Part shown: positions 10,301 to 21,845 of the stretch, piece by piece
Position numbering within the stretch: the stretch's first letter is position 1
Layout of the letters: the number at the start of each line of letters is the position of its first letter
DNA from: Centrapalus pauciflorus
Taxonomy: Eukaryota; Streptophyta; Magnoliopsida; Asterales; Asteraceae
Length of the DNA stretch: 64,000 nt
Reading direction: 5' to 3'
NCBI GenBank assembly: GCA_020465985.1
Contig: JAANYP010002875.1
Location: 1-64,000, forward strand
Notes under the pieces: generated by a model
Told to the model about the DNA's origin: nothing
Database searches by the model: none
The model's input: only the letters and a program-made list of their open reading frames with translations
Made by a program: the position numbers and the translations under genes

Positions 10301-10751
10301 CATGAATCGCCGATCGATCATAATGTGCTTAAGAGATTTTCAGATGGCGATCGAGAGTGCTATGGTTAAGGTGGGCCTACGAGCACCAGAACAAGATAGT
10401 TTTCTTTTAGCCCACCACCCGGCCTACAGAGTTATACTTAAAGGAGATCCGGGTGTTATTTTTGTGAACCACAAGGGCTACAAAAGGTATATGCGCTTTG
10501 AGGATCTACCTTGCTATTCCGATGGTACACTTCGACTGGTTCGAGCTGCTCTCACAAAGAAAGTACAAGATTATGATGCTCAACCAGATCCTGAACAGAG
10601 ATGCTCACCTACGGAGATACAAAATACACTCAGCGGCATAGACTACCTGAACGAGCGGCTACATACAAGACAAGTAACCAGACGTTTCGATGTCATACTT
10701 GGTCTTCGTGAATCAACAGATCATGCGCGAGTTCCAGGACCTCCTAAGTGA
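7317..10751 (+). CDS. El-1 third ORF ('envelope-like' position), probable nuclear protein
   Basis: The protein is 1144 residues from the ATG at 7317; the frame is open 18 codons further up, but the acceptor at 7312 and the El-2 parallel decide the start. The N-terminal 260 residues form a conserved domain (VPQIYLQQFW ... KYVPYQRFLQLII). A long acidic, Ser/Pro-rich region follows, then a coiled coil (AELSDKLDALNRLILQVQEQ ...), then basic clusters KRKHD and EKRRK about 16 residues apart (residues 612-632, a bipartite NLS pattern). The C-terminal domain (KVFYP ... SDGTLRLV ... RRFDVILGL) is shared with El-2. I see no signal peptide, membrane segment or furin-like site, so an envelope role is not supported by sequence. 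The function is unknown. Confidence 0.8.
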   Translation: MDPTIVLTIPHPPIPNNNAQLPEEAILPSAEFVEFIPHNWQLDVSILPKESQTLAFDILTRHPIYYALSTAIAVPQIYLQQFWNRLQFLTDPEPHFTSTIDCVPVKVTTTAIRHILRFPIQDYIPSINSFDPNPSVSEALSEIQNLGYDGSLTKPSDFRTKNLQSHWRILFDVLNKCLTAKHSGHDSASAQVLAMFAGFAYDRHVDYAAFIFEELRRVHVERSTKKGRKYVPYQRFLQLIIQYAMDQDEDIHERPEADVYPTVAIQKLTLPKGAPTVQVMKIPLSTLTRSRGTDRVRDYMRENYPDESQSESTETNQSDGEQHESENEGERMEVQQSLGYGEREAESVREGAVRETAETADSERTVSVVRPRDTQSEGEPSPISRTPLHKTVSPAVATTPTIHLVSPQRETTSLHGDLPHTPSPSHSESGGVERGHTPPHVTELPSPTIPSPQTDTVHDAFVASPRAASVAAPETSRSEHPVVEPEMTEGRPGVAQSTPSTSGHLPINLEMLTAALRAAGVITRADLDAQREAAEERHTALLSLIKGKGVASEAGPSQGSHSVQLQMAELSDKLDALNRLILQVQEQLNSRMDRLESAVIDLQCRAQAETLKRKHDDQDDPDRHEGEKRRKVQFEEPMLGTGGAETAEGSEFQGSGEKSQEAQEYMLIEDVPMVEGPAPLDPMTAMVEFEEPHEKVEIILVSDSDSETEDNQPLLTPKPEPDSPTKNSSSSSFDFLNSPPRAQQEDILSSIQAPPSLKESHITVSPPRSPSPPPVQQTQRSGPSQTKRVDCFDETPEGPGVYRKDDLFWVDHYTKGKVHTLPQSEKDQMRQERRGTIIKLLEAKKDEIEEPPVQGLKEFLQNFPPERFQNPYLEERFKMVFRKKPGAFSRRLLMELTNVSKAEQAEYYQLMLREQRSKVSKSKIKKLKSITMCKRAKVFYPSYQVEREDGTGDDIFEYDLDYIRADDVEFLHNSLKNRIRKRLSHMTAVGALVRSMNRRSIIMCLRDFQMAIESAMVKVGLRAPEQDSFLLAHHPAYRVILKGDPGVIFVNHKGYKRYMRFEDLPCYSDGTLRLVRAALTKKVQDYDAQPDPEQRCSPTEIQNTLSGIDYLNERLHTRQVTRRFDVILGLRESTDHARVPGPPK

Positions 10752-10754
10752 TCG

Positions 10755-10767
10755 AAAAGGGGGAGAT
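10755..10767 (+). promoter_or_regulatory. El-1 3' polypurine tract
   Basis: AAAAGGGGGAGAT directly abuts TGTTAGA, the LTR start, as expected for the plus-strand primer of a Copia element. The El-2 PPT is nearly identical (AAAGGGGGAGAT). Confidence 0.85.
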
Positions 10768-11114
10768 TGTTAGATTAATTATTTCGATCCTAGGAGTTAT
10801 TTTGTAATATTTATTAACATTGTAATGTGTCTTGTATTTATTTCTATGTAATTTCTTTCTTATGTAATAGTGTAGGGGCCATTGTTGCCAAGTCTTGTAA
10901 GTTAATTAAATGAGCCTATAAAGGCTCCTAGGGTTGCTTTTTGACAATACACGATTGACCTACATTTGAATCTTCTCTTGGAGCCGCCACTGTTCTTCCA
11001 TATTCACCAACATTCATATTGTCTTCTTTCTTATTTAAAACACATTTATTGAGCTTGTTTCTTCATGTGTTTGATGAGAAAAACGTCAAGGTGCTGAATA
11101 TATACGGGATTTCA
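10768..11114 (+). repeat. El-1 3' LTR (right end approximate)
   Basis: It starts TGTTAGATTAATT right after the PPT. It contains a TATA-like CCTATAAAGG near 10915-10924. The end is set at ...GGGATTTCA (11114) because the next bases become plain AT-rich DNA; without the other LTR the end is a guess within some tens of bases. Confidence 0.6.
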
Positions 11115-13934
11115 TATTAACATATATTGTAGAAATGAAACTACTATGTTATTTATAATAACATAATAAATTGATTGTGTAAATGAGAAACAATTCAAAA
11201 ACACATATGTTATGAATAAAATTTAATAGAAGCAATTGAAGAGACATTATCTTATTGATTGACCATCTTTAGTTAATCTATATAATTTAAATTAGTGAGA
11301 AATTAAATTAGTTAATAATAATATTGTTATTTATTTTAGTGAGAAATTAAATTAGTTTATAATAATATTGTTATTTATTTAAGCATTTTATTTATATAAT
11401 AAAATGAATAAATTATTCATAACTTTATAATTAGCTAACTATTTTATGAAATGACTAATATATTTAAATAAAATGACTCATAAAATAATTTTATTATGAT
11501 ATTTATATGTTTTTATGACTTGTATATCAACCTTTGTCACTTGAACCTTTTCAAATTCATGAATATTGTATTAATGTATTATCCTATGTTTTATAAGTTG
11601 TAATTATATACATCGTTTATAATATAGTAAATATATAAATATAGATGGTATAGATATGATAATTGTTGTAGATATTTAACTAAAATTAGATTAACCAGTT
11701 ATTTTTAGATATTTCATAAAAATTAACAAAATGCTTACTACTTTTGTTTATTGACTTTTTTTTTATCAAAATTAAATCAAATAACCAATACTCGTATTTA
11801 TTGTATGTAACTGATCAACTTATATATAATAGACTTTTATAAAAACATCTAACTAAATAATCATATAATTATAATAAACTAATAAATTGATTGTGTGAAT
11901 GAGAAACAACTCAAGAGACAAATATGTTATGAAAAAAATTTAATAAAAGCAATTGAATAGACATTATCTTATTGATTGACACTTTTAAATTAATATATAT
12001 AATTACATAATTAGTGAAAAATTAAATAACTAATGAGAAATTAAATTAGTTAATAATAATACTGGTATCATTCCTACGTTTATTTTTAACAATTATTAAT
12101 ATTAATATTATAATAAAATATCATATTTTTAGAAATATTGATGATAATAAAACCATTATTATTTACTTTATTAATATTTTAAATTTTATATAAGCATTTT
12201 ATTTATATAATAAAATGAATAAAGTATTTATAACATTATAATTAACAAATTATTTTATGAAATGATTAATGATATTTAAATAAAATGACTATTATTATGA
12301 TATACATGTTTTTATGACTTGTACATCAAGCTTTATTATTTGAACTTTTTTAAATTCAAAAATATTGCATTACGTGTTGTATCCATGTTTTATAAGCTGT
12401 AATTATATACATCCTTTATAATATAGTAAATATATAAATATAGATAATATAGATATGATAAATGTTGTAGATATTTGATTAAAATTAGATGGACTAACTA
12501 TTTTTAGACATTTAACGAAAATTAACAAAATGCTTAATACTGTTATCTAATTTTTCTATTAAAATTAAATCAAATAAATAATACTCATATTTATTGCATG
12601 AAACTCAACTTATATATAATAGACTCAACATTTATAAAAACAACTAACTAAATAATTGTATATTACTTGTTAAAAATTTAACACTAAACTAACCCATTAA
12701 TTTTCTTATTTATTACATGAGATTTGTCATCACATTTATTACATGGAGGACTCAACTTTATAAAAACAACTAACTAAATAATTATATATTACTTGTTAAA
12801 AATTTAAAATTAAATAAACCCATTAATTTTCTTGTTTATTACATGAGATTTGTCATCACATTTATTACATGGAGCACTCAACTTTTATATATAATTACGA
12901 TATAAAAAACAAAGCTAGGTACTTCATATAGTTTTTCAATTTACCATAATGAAATCACAACCAAATAAGAAACAAAATACAACACTAAATGAAATATACC
13001 AATTAAAAAAATTTAAATTACTAATAAACATAAAAACTTCAAGTAAATTTACAGTGCATTGTTAATATTAAGAGAATATAAAAAAACTTAGAAAATGTAT
13101 AAACATAGTTACAAATATTCACATTAAATTAAAATTTAATATTAGTATTCGCAGTATCAAATTGTGTAACAATGGTTAATTTAAAATACATTATAATTTT
13201 TATTAAACCGTATGGTATTCAATAACGTTTTTAGATCAATAGTTATTGAAAATTCTTCAAAGATGAAGTGAAATAAAAATAAATCATTAAAAATAAACAT
13301 TGTAAAACTTTTATTGTTGAAAAAATGGATGATAATGACCTATACATGTTGGTGAATATAACGTTGACATATATATTTTTTAGCAACAAACCTTTAAGAT
13401 ATTTGACATATCAATATAGAGTACATGAAGCACCTACATCAACATAAACAATTTATTAAAAAAAATATATAATTCGAAATAATTTAAATAAATATATCAT
13501 TAAATGTAAAAAGAATTATCAATGTATGGATTGAAGAACACACAAAATTTTTTCTAGAAAAATCTATTTGTCAAGGACTTCTTTGCATGGATGGTCACTT
13601 CAATATGTCCATCATTTCACTGTCAAATATAAAATATCATAAAATAAAAACAGTAATAATCGATTTCACAAAATAGATTAAACATACGTGTGTTAGAGAT
13701 GAATAACGAACTTGATATTTGAAAAATAAAAGAAGAATAAATCAAGATGAAAACTAACCGGTGAAATTGTAGGAGAAGAAATGATAATGTTTTAGGTTGA
13801 CAAATGTATTATTTGTAACCCATACTATTTGAAACTTCTGATGATCATTCATCTTCTTTGTAACCTATGGATTAATAATAGAATAATAATTAATTATAGA
13901 TAACCAAAGGTCATGAAACGGTAATGACATTAAA
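11115..13934. repeat. AT-rich non-coding DNA with a ~0.73-kb tandem duplication
   Basis: No open frame of note. A block at about 11160-11880 recurs at about 11885-12660 (shared stretches include AAATTGATTGTGT.AATGAG, GACATTATCTTATTGATTGA and ATATAGTAAATATATAAATA). A shorter block with TTTATTACATGGAG.ACTCAAC is repeated at about 12637-12745 and 12765-12893. Divergence is about 10 percent or more by eye, so the duplication is old. No transposon termini were recognised. Confidence 0.6.
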
Positions 13935-14133
13935 CAAAAAATAGCAAAATATTAAATAAGACACAATTTTTAAATATAAAAAAAGATAAGTTAAAAATGA
14001 AATTTAAAACATTAACACAACTATTCAAACATGAGACTCAAATTAGATTTTAAATTTAAAAAAGAAATTATGTAATATTTTTTAACAGATAAATATTTTT
14101 TTGGTTAAATAAAGTGCTTATTTTCATGAAATA

Positions 14134-14187
<54 letters not shown>

Positions 14188-15485
14188 ACAATTAATTATT
14201 TAGATTAAGCTCGAGGTTTATTTTATTTATGAAATAAACTAATTTATATAAAAATAATAAATCTAGAGATTTACATTATTTATGAAATAAACTTAATTAT
14301 ACAAAAACAAAATTTACATTTATTATGATAAATATAATATTATTATTTGAAAAATGATTTAATATAAACAATATATCTAGAGGTCTATATTATTTATAAA
14401 ATGAACAATATATAGAAAAATAAAATTGATTATCAAAATTTAATAAATATAAAGTTTTATGTTATCTATTAAATGAATTAAATTACATAAAAACTAAATT
14501 AATTACCAACATTTATTAGGGTTAGGACTCAACTTTTATAGTATATAAGATAGATATAGATGATACTAATTACTTTTTTTTTTTTTAAATTCTTTAATAT
14601 ATTCAAGTTGAGTCCTATGTAATAAATGAGATTAGTAAGTACTTCTTTTTTCTTTAAAGTTTTTAATAGACAATATTATTTAAAGTGTGTTTGCAAACAC
14701 TCTCTTAGTTAATCTTTAATGGATTACTAATTAGTTTATCTAACTTTATTTTTCCTTTAATAAAATAACAATATTTTTATTTTATAAAAAAGTTGAGTCA
14801 TGTGTATATATATACACTATATAAGTTGAGTCCTAGCTATAACAAATGTTGGCAATCAATTTTTTTGTATAAGTTAATTCATTTTATAAATAATATAAAT
14901 CTTTAGATTTATTGTTAAAATTAAATCATTTTATGAAAACCAATATTATATTTATTTTATAATAATTTAGTAGTTAAACTTTTTAGATTATTTTTACATA
15001 AAATGATTATAAGTTTATAAATTGAATCCATGTGATAAATTTTTATACGATTAAGTTATTTTATAAATAATCATAATCATAAACATCTTTTATGTTTTAG
15101 TTATGCATTTATCTAATATTCTTAATTTTGGTGGTATTGAATTTAACACCAACTATCTTGATCCAATATACGATACCAAAATAAAAAAACATATGTATAT
15201 GTTAATAATATAGTTAATAGATACTAAAAAAAATTTAATTACACATAATCTAAATAATCTAAATATTGTTAATTCAATACATATATATACCGTTTATTTC
15301 ATGAAAATAAACAATTCTTTTAACAAAAAAAAAATGTGTATATTTTAAGAAATCTTACATCATTTCTTTTTTACATTTAAAACTTGATTTGAGTCTCATG
15401 TATAAATAATGTATAAATAGTTGTGTTAGTGTTTTAAATTTCATTTTAACTTTTCTTCTTTTATATTTAAAAATTATCTCGTTTA
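13935..15485. repeat. Large AT-rich inverted repeat (foldback)
   Basis: The left arm (about 13935-14548) pairs with the right arm (about 14800-15485). Examples: TGAGACTCAAATTAGATTTT at 14030 against the reverse of TTGATTTGAGTCTCATG at 15385; TTTCATGAAATAAACAAT at 14122 against its reverse at 15297; AATAAATCTAGAGATTTAC at 14256 against its reverse near 14890. The centre holds a perfect 14-bp palindrome, GTGTTTGCAAACAC (14687-14700). The arms are diverged, with gaps. It could be a decayed foldback element or two inverted copies of one AT-rich repeat. Confidence 0.6.
14138..14181. repeat. (TA)n microsatellite
   Basis: About 22 uninterrupted TA units in the left arm of the inverted repeat. Confidence 0.95.
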
Positions 15486-16137
15486 ACTTTTCTTTAAAGT
15501 TTTTTTAATAGATTATATTATTTAAAGTGTGTTTGCAAACACTCTCTTAGTTAATCTTTAATGGATTACTAATTAATTTATCTAACTTTAATTTTCCTTT
15601 AATAAATAATAACAAAATTGAATTTAAGTAAATTATGCTAGCAAAACTGAATTTAAGTATCTTATATTGAATTATAATAGATTATATTATTTTGTACATG
15701 TTTTATAAGATTACGTTTAATTAAATTTTAGTAAATTATGCTAGCAAATTTGAAAAAATATATTTTATCTTATGTTTCATAAATTGTAATTTATACAAAT
15801 TTTATAAGATTCTATTATGATTATGATTATGATTATGATTATTATTAAGTAAACTATATATAAAAGCACCATTATTTTCTTTTATAAAAAAGTTGAGTCC
15901 TAACTTTAACAAATGTTGGCAATCAATTTTTTTGTATAAGTTAATTATATTAAAATCTCCAGATTTATTGTTAAAATTAAATCATTTATAAAAAAGAATA
16001 TTATATTTGTTTTATTTTAATTTGGTAATTAAATTTTTTTAGATTATTTATACATAAAATGATTATTCGTTTATAAGTTGAATCCATGTGATAAATTTTT
16101 ATACGATTAAGTTATTTTATAAGTAATCGTAACCCTA
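15486..16137. repeat. Direct second copy of the 14645-15085 segment
   Basis: The order of landmarks is the same as in the first copy: TCTTTAAAGTTTTT, the palindrome GTGTTTGCAAACAC (15529-15542), ACTCTCTTAGTTAATCTTTA, AGTTGAGTCCTA, AAATGTTGGCAATCAATTTT, and TACGATTAAGTTATTTTATA. The copies differ by many substitutions and indels. 16138-16580 shows nothing recognisable. Confidence 0.6.
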
Positions 16138-16580
16138 ATATCAACATGTAATGACGTCACTTAAATGTGAATTATTTTATAAAAATAAGAAAATGTGTTT
16201 TTACCATTAAATATTTTTTGATGTGTGTTTAATGGTTTTACAGTCGGTCAATTAAAAAGTATACCAGATAACATAATCAACATTGTTTGCTTTTTTTCAC
16301 ACATAGGTGGACTCATGAAACTCAATTGTGCAAGTGTTATTTTTCATGATTCAAAATTCAATTTTTATTTGATAGCAAAGTAAATCAGTAAAGTCTCACA
16401 TGAATCATAGATGAGACTCCATGTAACTTATCAATGAAACGACATGCAATATTGTTTTTTGTTGTGCGCGTTATGTTTTCATAACAAAAATACATGTTTA
16501 CATGGTCTTGTAATCTTATATTGATAATATTAAAATGATTATTTTTATCTTTTTACCATAATTAACGACCCATTTGTCTC

Positions 16581-16881
16581 TGTGAATATTTGTTTCTACC
16601 AATTCAATCAACTATATGCAATTAATAAGAACACAGAATATAATCAACACTAACCAAATGATTCGATTGATGATCTTGATGATTACAAAATGATTTCAGG
16701 AATGTTCTTCGTGTACAGTACTGCTACTCCCTGATTACAATGCGTACCAAAAAGATATTCTGACAGATCTATTAAATTGGAAAGTCAACAAGACTATTTA
16801 TACATATTTACAAACTATAGGGAAATTACACAAACAGTCCCTAGACTTTGATATTTCATCAATCAAAAACATATTCTAACA
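16581..16881 (-). repeat. El-2 3' LTR (301 bp)
   Basis: On the minus strand it begins TGTTAGAATATG next to the PPT and ends ATTCACA. It aligns along its length, with many substitutions, to 30571-30845. It contains TATAAATAGTC (TATA box), also present in the 5' LTR. Confidence 0.88.
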
Positions 16882-16895
16882 ATCTCCCCCTTTGA
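16882..16895 (-). promoter_or_regulatory. El-2 3' polypurine tract
   Basis: TCAAAGGGGGAGAT on the minus strand, immediately before the LTR start. Confidence 0.85.
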
Positions 16896-16912
16896 TGAAA
16901 GCAGCAAAGTCT

Positions 16913-18990
16913 TCAGATTGACAAGCCCAACTTCTGTTCAAATCTTCTAATACTTTTTCGATCTGACAGCCTCCATTCAATTTTAGAAATAAACTCAACC
17001 ATGAGTCTTCGATCGTTAACAGACAAGGCTCCTTTCTTTGTCTTCCTCTTTTGATCTGCAGCCAGCTTGCCTTTCAAACCATTCAACACCTTAATCAACG
17101 TACCATCAGAAAACTTGTTCAGCTCAACACTCCTCATAGCTCTCAACCTTTTATTCCTATCTTTATACATGACAGCTGGATGCTTCACCATTATAACTTG
17201 ATACTCTTTAAGCTCACCAGCAAATTTAATATCTCTGTGAGGTGCAGTCATGTTTATCTTCCTCATGCCTCTCTCAACTCCAATTTGTAAATCTTGCACT
17301 GACATTAATACAAGTTTGGTATGCATAAAGTGAAACAATGTCTTCAACGCAAATCTACAATGTTCATTCCTTTTATTTCTGCACAGTTCGTCAAAGAGAT
17401 CTTCAATATCAACCAAGTGCATGTTGAACATGTCAGCTTCCGTAAATACATACGTATTTCCATCAGATCTGGTTACAGTAAACTTCGGATAAAAAACTTT
17501 AACAAATCTTTCCTTTTCAATCTGCACCAGATCCACTATTCTGAAATCGCTCTTCACCTTCTCAACCTCTTGCGTCTTATTTCTTAAGAAACTGGCATAA
17601 CTGACTAGATTGGGCATATTCGGCTCTAAAACTCGGAATAACTTGTGAAATGAGCAAGGAGCTTGCTTTTTACAAAAGATCCGTTTCTCTAAAATGTCTT
17701 CAATGTACGGCATCTTGTTTCTTTTCCTTATGAACTCAGCAGACCTGTTCTCTGGTAGTTCAAGCTTTTTCACCTTTTTCTTACTTATCTCATCCTTATT
17801 TAACAAAGTCAACATATCTTGAATCTCTCTCTGCACCACTTGTTGTGCTTGAAATCTTAATCTGTGTTGCTTCTTTGATTCATCAGCAAGTACAAATTCA
17901 TTAAAGAATCTATCCATCACTTCCACTTCATTTAAAACAAATGTTTCTTGAGCGACACTGCTCTCAACAGGAAACTCCTCAAACTCTTCTTTAATCTGTA
18001 CAACTACCTCAGGCTTTTCAACCGTTGGTGTTGATTCAACATCTTTCATGATTTCTTCAACTAACACCTCCTCTTCTTCTATCCTTTCAGCTCTAAAGTC
18101 AACATCAGTCAACGCAATTATGTCATCATCTTCAGACAATTCAATATACTCCTCTCTTCCTTCTCCTATCTCTTGAATACACGGCTCTTTCTCTTTCTCT
18201 TGTACATCTTCCTCAGAATCAATATATTCAATAAACTGATAGATATCGGGCTGAGTGTTCAAAGGAACTGGAACATCTTCATAAAGAATCAATCCCAGTT
18301 CTCTCTGTTCACCAGCTGACTGTTTAGATCCTCCGGCTTCTTTCCCTTGAGCTTCCGGTTCCTTCTCTGGATACGTTATCATTAAAACTCCAGGAGTCGG
18401 TTCATCAAGCTTTCTCCTCTTCTCCCCCTCATGAGGAGCATCATCGGAGTCTTCGTCGTGCTCATCATGTTTCCTCTTTGATGAGGAAGCTTGAGCCTTG
18501 CAGGTGTCTTCCACAGCCGCCACTCGTTCAGAAAGATTACCTAACGCCGTAACCGCTGTATTCTCCAGACTGATCATTCGTTCTCTCATTTCGTCAAACT
18601 GCTCAAACACAAAATCTTTCAATTCTTCCTTCAAGTCTTCAATTGCTTGTTTTGACTCATTTTTCTTAACAGATTCCTCCGCAACATCCTTTCCCTTCAA
18701 GAACTTCTGAATGTTGGTCATTTGAGCCATTACCTCAGCCAGTTGATTTGAAACATGCGTATTTACTCCAGAAACAACTTCATTCAATGCTGTTGTCAAG
18801 GTTGATTCAGTCACAAATGGGGATAAACTCACTACTGGGTCACGAAGACTTCCAGTTGACACAACAGTTGAACTGGTATACAGAACTTCTGTATGGCCAG
18901 TGCTCAGAGTTGATATTGGCATTTCTCTGACTGGACTTCCACCCTCTTCAAGTGACGGAGCAACAAATGCTTCCGTACTAAGGATGTTCC
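16913..18990 (-). pseudogene. El-2 third ORF, C-terminal part
   Basis: The open frame with an ATG is 16913-18922, but codons that belong to the same protein extend upstream to roughly 18990 (TEAFVAPSLEEGGSPVRE). It holds a coiled coil (IEDLKEELKDFVFEQFDEM ...), then KRKHDEHDEDSDDAPHEGEK and RRK (18411-18478), matching the basic pair in El-1. An acidic stretch and the conserved C-terminal domain follow (KVFYPKFTV ... FSDGTL ... RRFEQKLGLSI). No membrane segment is seen. It is separated from the N-terminal part by a frameshift between about 18925 and 19005. The stop lies 18 nt before the PPT. Confidence 0.75.
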
Positions 18991-20598
18991 AGTGGGAACA
19001 CTCAGTTCAACCACACTAACTTCAACAGATGAAGTTGACGCAAGTGTCCTAACGTGTATGTCAGCTAGACTCAGTGAATCAAATGAAGTCGTACACACGG
19101 GCAATTGTGTACTAGTTTCAATATCCATCAAGTCCAAGTGACTTTCGGATAGATCATGTGGCTCATCCCTGTGTGTAATTGAAACAGTCTCCTGTTGAGA
19201 GGAGACTGAGTGGATAGTTGGGCGTGCAATTGTCAGTGGGATACTGACTTGTTCAATGCTAACTCCCAAAGGAGAGCTAACAGTGGATGTGGGTAAGTCC
19301 CGGCTTTCTGGGCTTAGGGTCTCACTCACACTCTCTACAGCCATTTGGACAATATCAATCATCATTCCGCCTCCTTCATGATGATCACCACCATCATCAC
19401 CATCATCATCATCATCTCCCTCTCCCTCTTCTTCTTGAATATCAGATAAAGTTCTCTCAGAATCAGATTTCTCTTGTTCTTCCTCACCACCCCTCACACT
19501 TCCTTCACCCTCACTCTCAGAACGGGCAACCTGAACTTCAGCCCCTTGCTGAGGTTCCACTAACCTTAAAGCTCCTGGGCTAAGAGAACCCGGTTCTTGG
19601 GTCTCTATCGGAGCATGATCTATTCTATACAATTTCACATGTTCTCTTTCTTGATCAGCATATTTGAGTAATGACTCTGGAATTGGCATTATGTTGGCAT
19701 TCGGGGAGTCCGGCACTTCATGCAAACTCATCATGACATAGTCTGGGCATCTCTGAGAATTGGCTCTCTTTGGAATATTTTCATTAGCCCTTAAGATCCC
19801 TCGGATAAGAATCTGGATAAACCTTTGAAGTGGAACGAACTTCCTTGCTCTGTTTGTGGTTTTAGCAAGCGCAATCTCCTTTAAATCTTCCCATATACAT
19901 TGAGCAAAGTCATAGTGCTTGTTGAATGCGATCCCATGAAATATCCGCAGGCAATGAATGCTGCATCGGTCAATTCCAGTATGCTTTGAAGTCATGCAAC
20001 GATTTATGATACCAAACAGTGTGTACCATTCGCCATTTAAACCATTTCTGTGAAATTTGGAGCTCTTTGGAAGTGGCTTTGAGTAGCCTAGACAAATCAA
20101 ATCATGGACAAGCTCTTCGTCTGAAACAAAATCTTCAAAATCTGCTAACTCTGGAAAGTTCACAGTATCTATTCGTCGTGGAAGAAATAAATTGTGACGT
20201 AGCCTTGCAAGAGTGATCTTCGTCTTGAATTGATCAATCATCACTTTGAAATGATGATTTCCGTCCGCAGGAACAAATTTGACAGTGTGCCAAAATTGTT
20301 GTAAGTAAACTTGTGGAATAGACGGTTTATACTGAAGCAGATAACCAAGTGGGTGGCCTTTTAGAATGTCCACAATTATAGGATGACTTACTTTAATGAC
20401 TTTGGAATCTAAACGGTGGTTATTGTCACGGAAAGGAAGGCAATGTTTTGGTTTGACAAGTTGATTATCTGGGATAATATGTGTTTGTGAGGAACGGGCC
20501 ACTGAGGTTGTTCTGACTGGGGTAGAAAGAAGGGTATGATTTGACGATGAATGAGAATCAGAGGAATTTGAATTTTGGGATTGCACTGGGGATGCCAT
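18904..20598 (-). pseudogene. El-2 third ORF, N-terminal part
   Basis: Start chosen at the ATG at 20598 (MASPVQSQ), eight nt after the acceptor TTTTTACAG/G; the frame is open to 20700 but the upstream codons are intron-like. The conserved N-terminal domain (IPQVYLQQFW ... TSKHTGID ... ARKFVPLQRFIQILI) matches El-1 in order and spacing. A Ser/Glu/Asp-rich region follows, with a run of Asp and Gly. The frame is lost near 18990 and terminates at 18904 after unrelated codons, overlapping the next frame. Function unknown; see the El-1 homologue. Confidence 0.75.
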
Positions 20599-20606
20599 TT
20601 GAACAC

Positions 20607-21845
20607 CTGTAAAAATAAAAATCATGTTAGTCTTATCAAGTACACAAATGACAACCTTCAAAATGTAGAAAAACATGTAACATTTTATTAGAAATTGCAA
20701 AAACTTGTGATTTTCTTTTTAAAGCATCGGGATTCCTGACAATAATTGAAAATTATTGAAAAGACTCCAGAGTCAATCGTTTAGAGACCAATGTTAGAAA
20801 AACACAAATTTATAACAATTTCTTAAAAAATGTGACATTTTTCTTAAAACATAAAAATCTCACACTTAGAAAAATTTTCTGATGAAACTCGAAGTAAACT
20901 ATAACTTTCTCGAATCATGCTTGATCTATGTCGGATGATACATGAGACAACTCGAATGATGAGTCTATGAAACTCGAATAAGACTCTGTAAATCTCGAAT
21001 AATGAGTCTATGAAACTCGAATATGTCTATATACAACTCGAATGAAATTTGACTCAACTCGAATCAGTCTTGAGTTTTCTCGAATGATGATATGTAAAAC
21101 TCGATATATATATGTCCTAAACTATGTGCTGAAAATTTTCTAAGTGTTTGATACACTAGACAACTCGCATAAAGCACACTTCTTTCTCGAATATAATGTG
21201 TATTAAACGCGATTAACTCTGAGTTTAATATACATCAACTCGAATTAGTCATGATTCAACTCGAATTACTCTCAGATGAAACTCGAATGACACATATAGG
21301 CAACTCGAATGACTCACATATCAACTCGAATGACTTACATATGCAACTCGAATGACTTACATATGCAACTCGAATGACCCTTTATTCGAGAAATGTCTGT
21401 TTATATTCCTACAAGTCTAAAACACACTGAATTTTATGAATTTAAGTTCAGGGTTGTTTTTCAATGTTTTAAAACTTGTACCCCCCTCGAAAAGATGTTT
21501 TAAGCACATTTCTTTTACTGAACTTTGAACAAAAACAACTTTAAAGTTGTTAAAAATTCAAATTTCAGAAAAAACTTAAACTCGAAACTGTTTCATTGAA
21601 AAATCAATGATTCTGTTTGTGTGATTTAAAAATGACATACGAAACTTCAGATTCATAGTCATATTACCATTTTGAACAATATCACACAATTAATTTCAGT
21701 TTCAAGTAACATTCAAACGATTTGCCATTAACGGCCATGAACACAAAAAAAATATACATACGAACACATACTCACATTCAAACAAATACACTGAAAATAT
21801 GCATATACTAACTGAAATAATAAAGAAAAACAAAGTTTGACTCAC
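20607..21845 (-). other. Putative intron in the 5' UTR of the El-2 third ORF
   Basis: On the minus strand: donor AAAATT/GTGAGTCA at 21846/21845 and acceptor ATTTTTACAG/GTGTTC at 20607/20606, then ATG at 20598. Length 1239 nt against 1122 nt in El-1. It contains the CTCGAAT array. The candidate 5' exon (about 21846-21940) is pyrimidine-rich like that of El-1. Confidence 0.5.
20890..21390 (-). repeat. Array of the motif CTCGAAT (ATTCGAG in element sense)
   Basis: About 17 copies of CTCGAAT, mostly AACTCGAATGA, with variable 10-30 nt spacers; the last four (21300-21385) approach a 24-bp tandem unit. Same position, relative to the third ORF, as the CCGAATTCGG array of El-1, but a different motif. 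21391-21840 shows nothing recognisable. Confidence 0.8.

Larger units (their letters stand above)
1..11114 (+). mobile_element. El-1: SIRE/Maximus-like Copia LTR retrotransposon, 5' part outside window
   Basis: The order is gag C-terminal region, PR-INT-RT-RNase H (Copia order, integrase before RT), a spacer, a third long ORF, a polypurine tract and a 3' LTR. A third ORF after pol together with long coiled-coil gag extensions is typical of the SIRE/Maximus lineage. The 5' LTR, PBS and gag N-terminus lie left of the window, so LTR divergence and target duplication cannot be judged. Pol carries two single-base frameshifts (near 1952 and 3146), so this copy is not autonomous. The third ORF is uninterrupted. 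The lineage assignment comes from gene order and protein resemblance to El-2, not from a tree. Confidence 0.85.

Noticed and set aside
7317..10751. Envelope glycoprotein function for the third ORF
   Set aside because: No signal peptide, transmembrane stretch or fusion-like segment seen by eye in either element; the position after pol alone is not evidence.
16576..16580. GTCTC as target duplication of El-2
   Set aside because: The outer end of the 5' LTR is missing, so there is no partner to compare.
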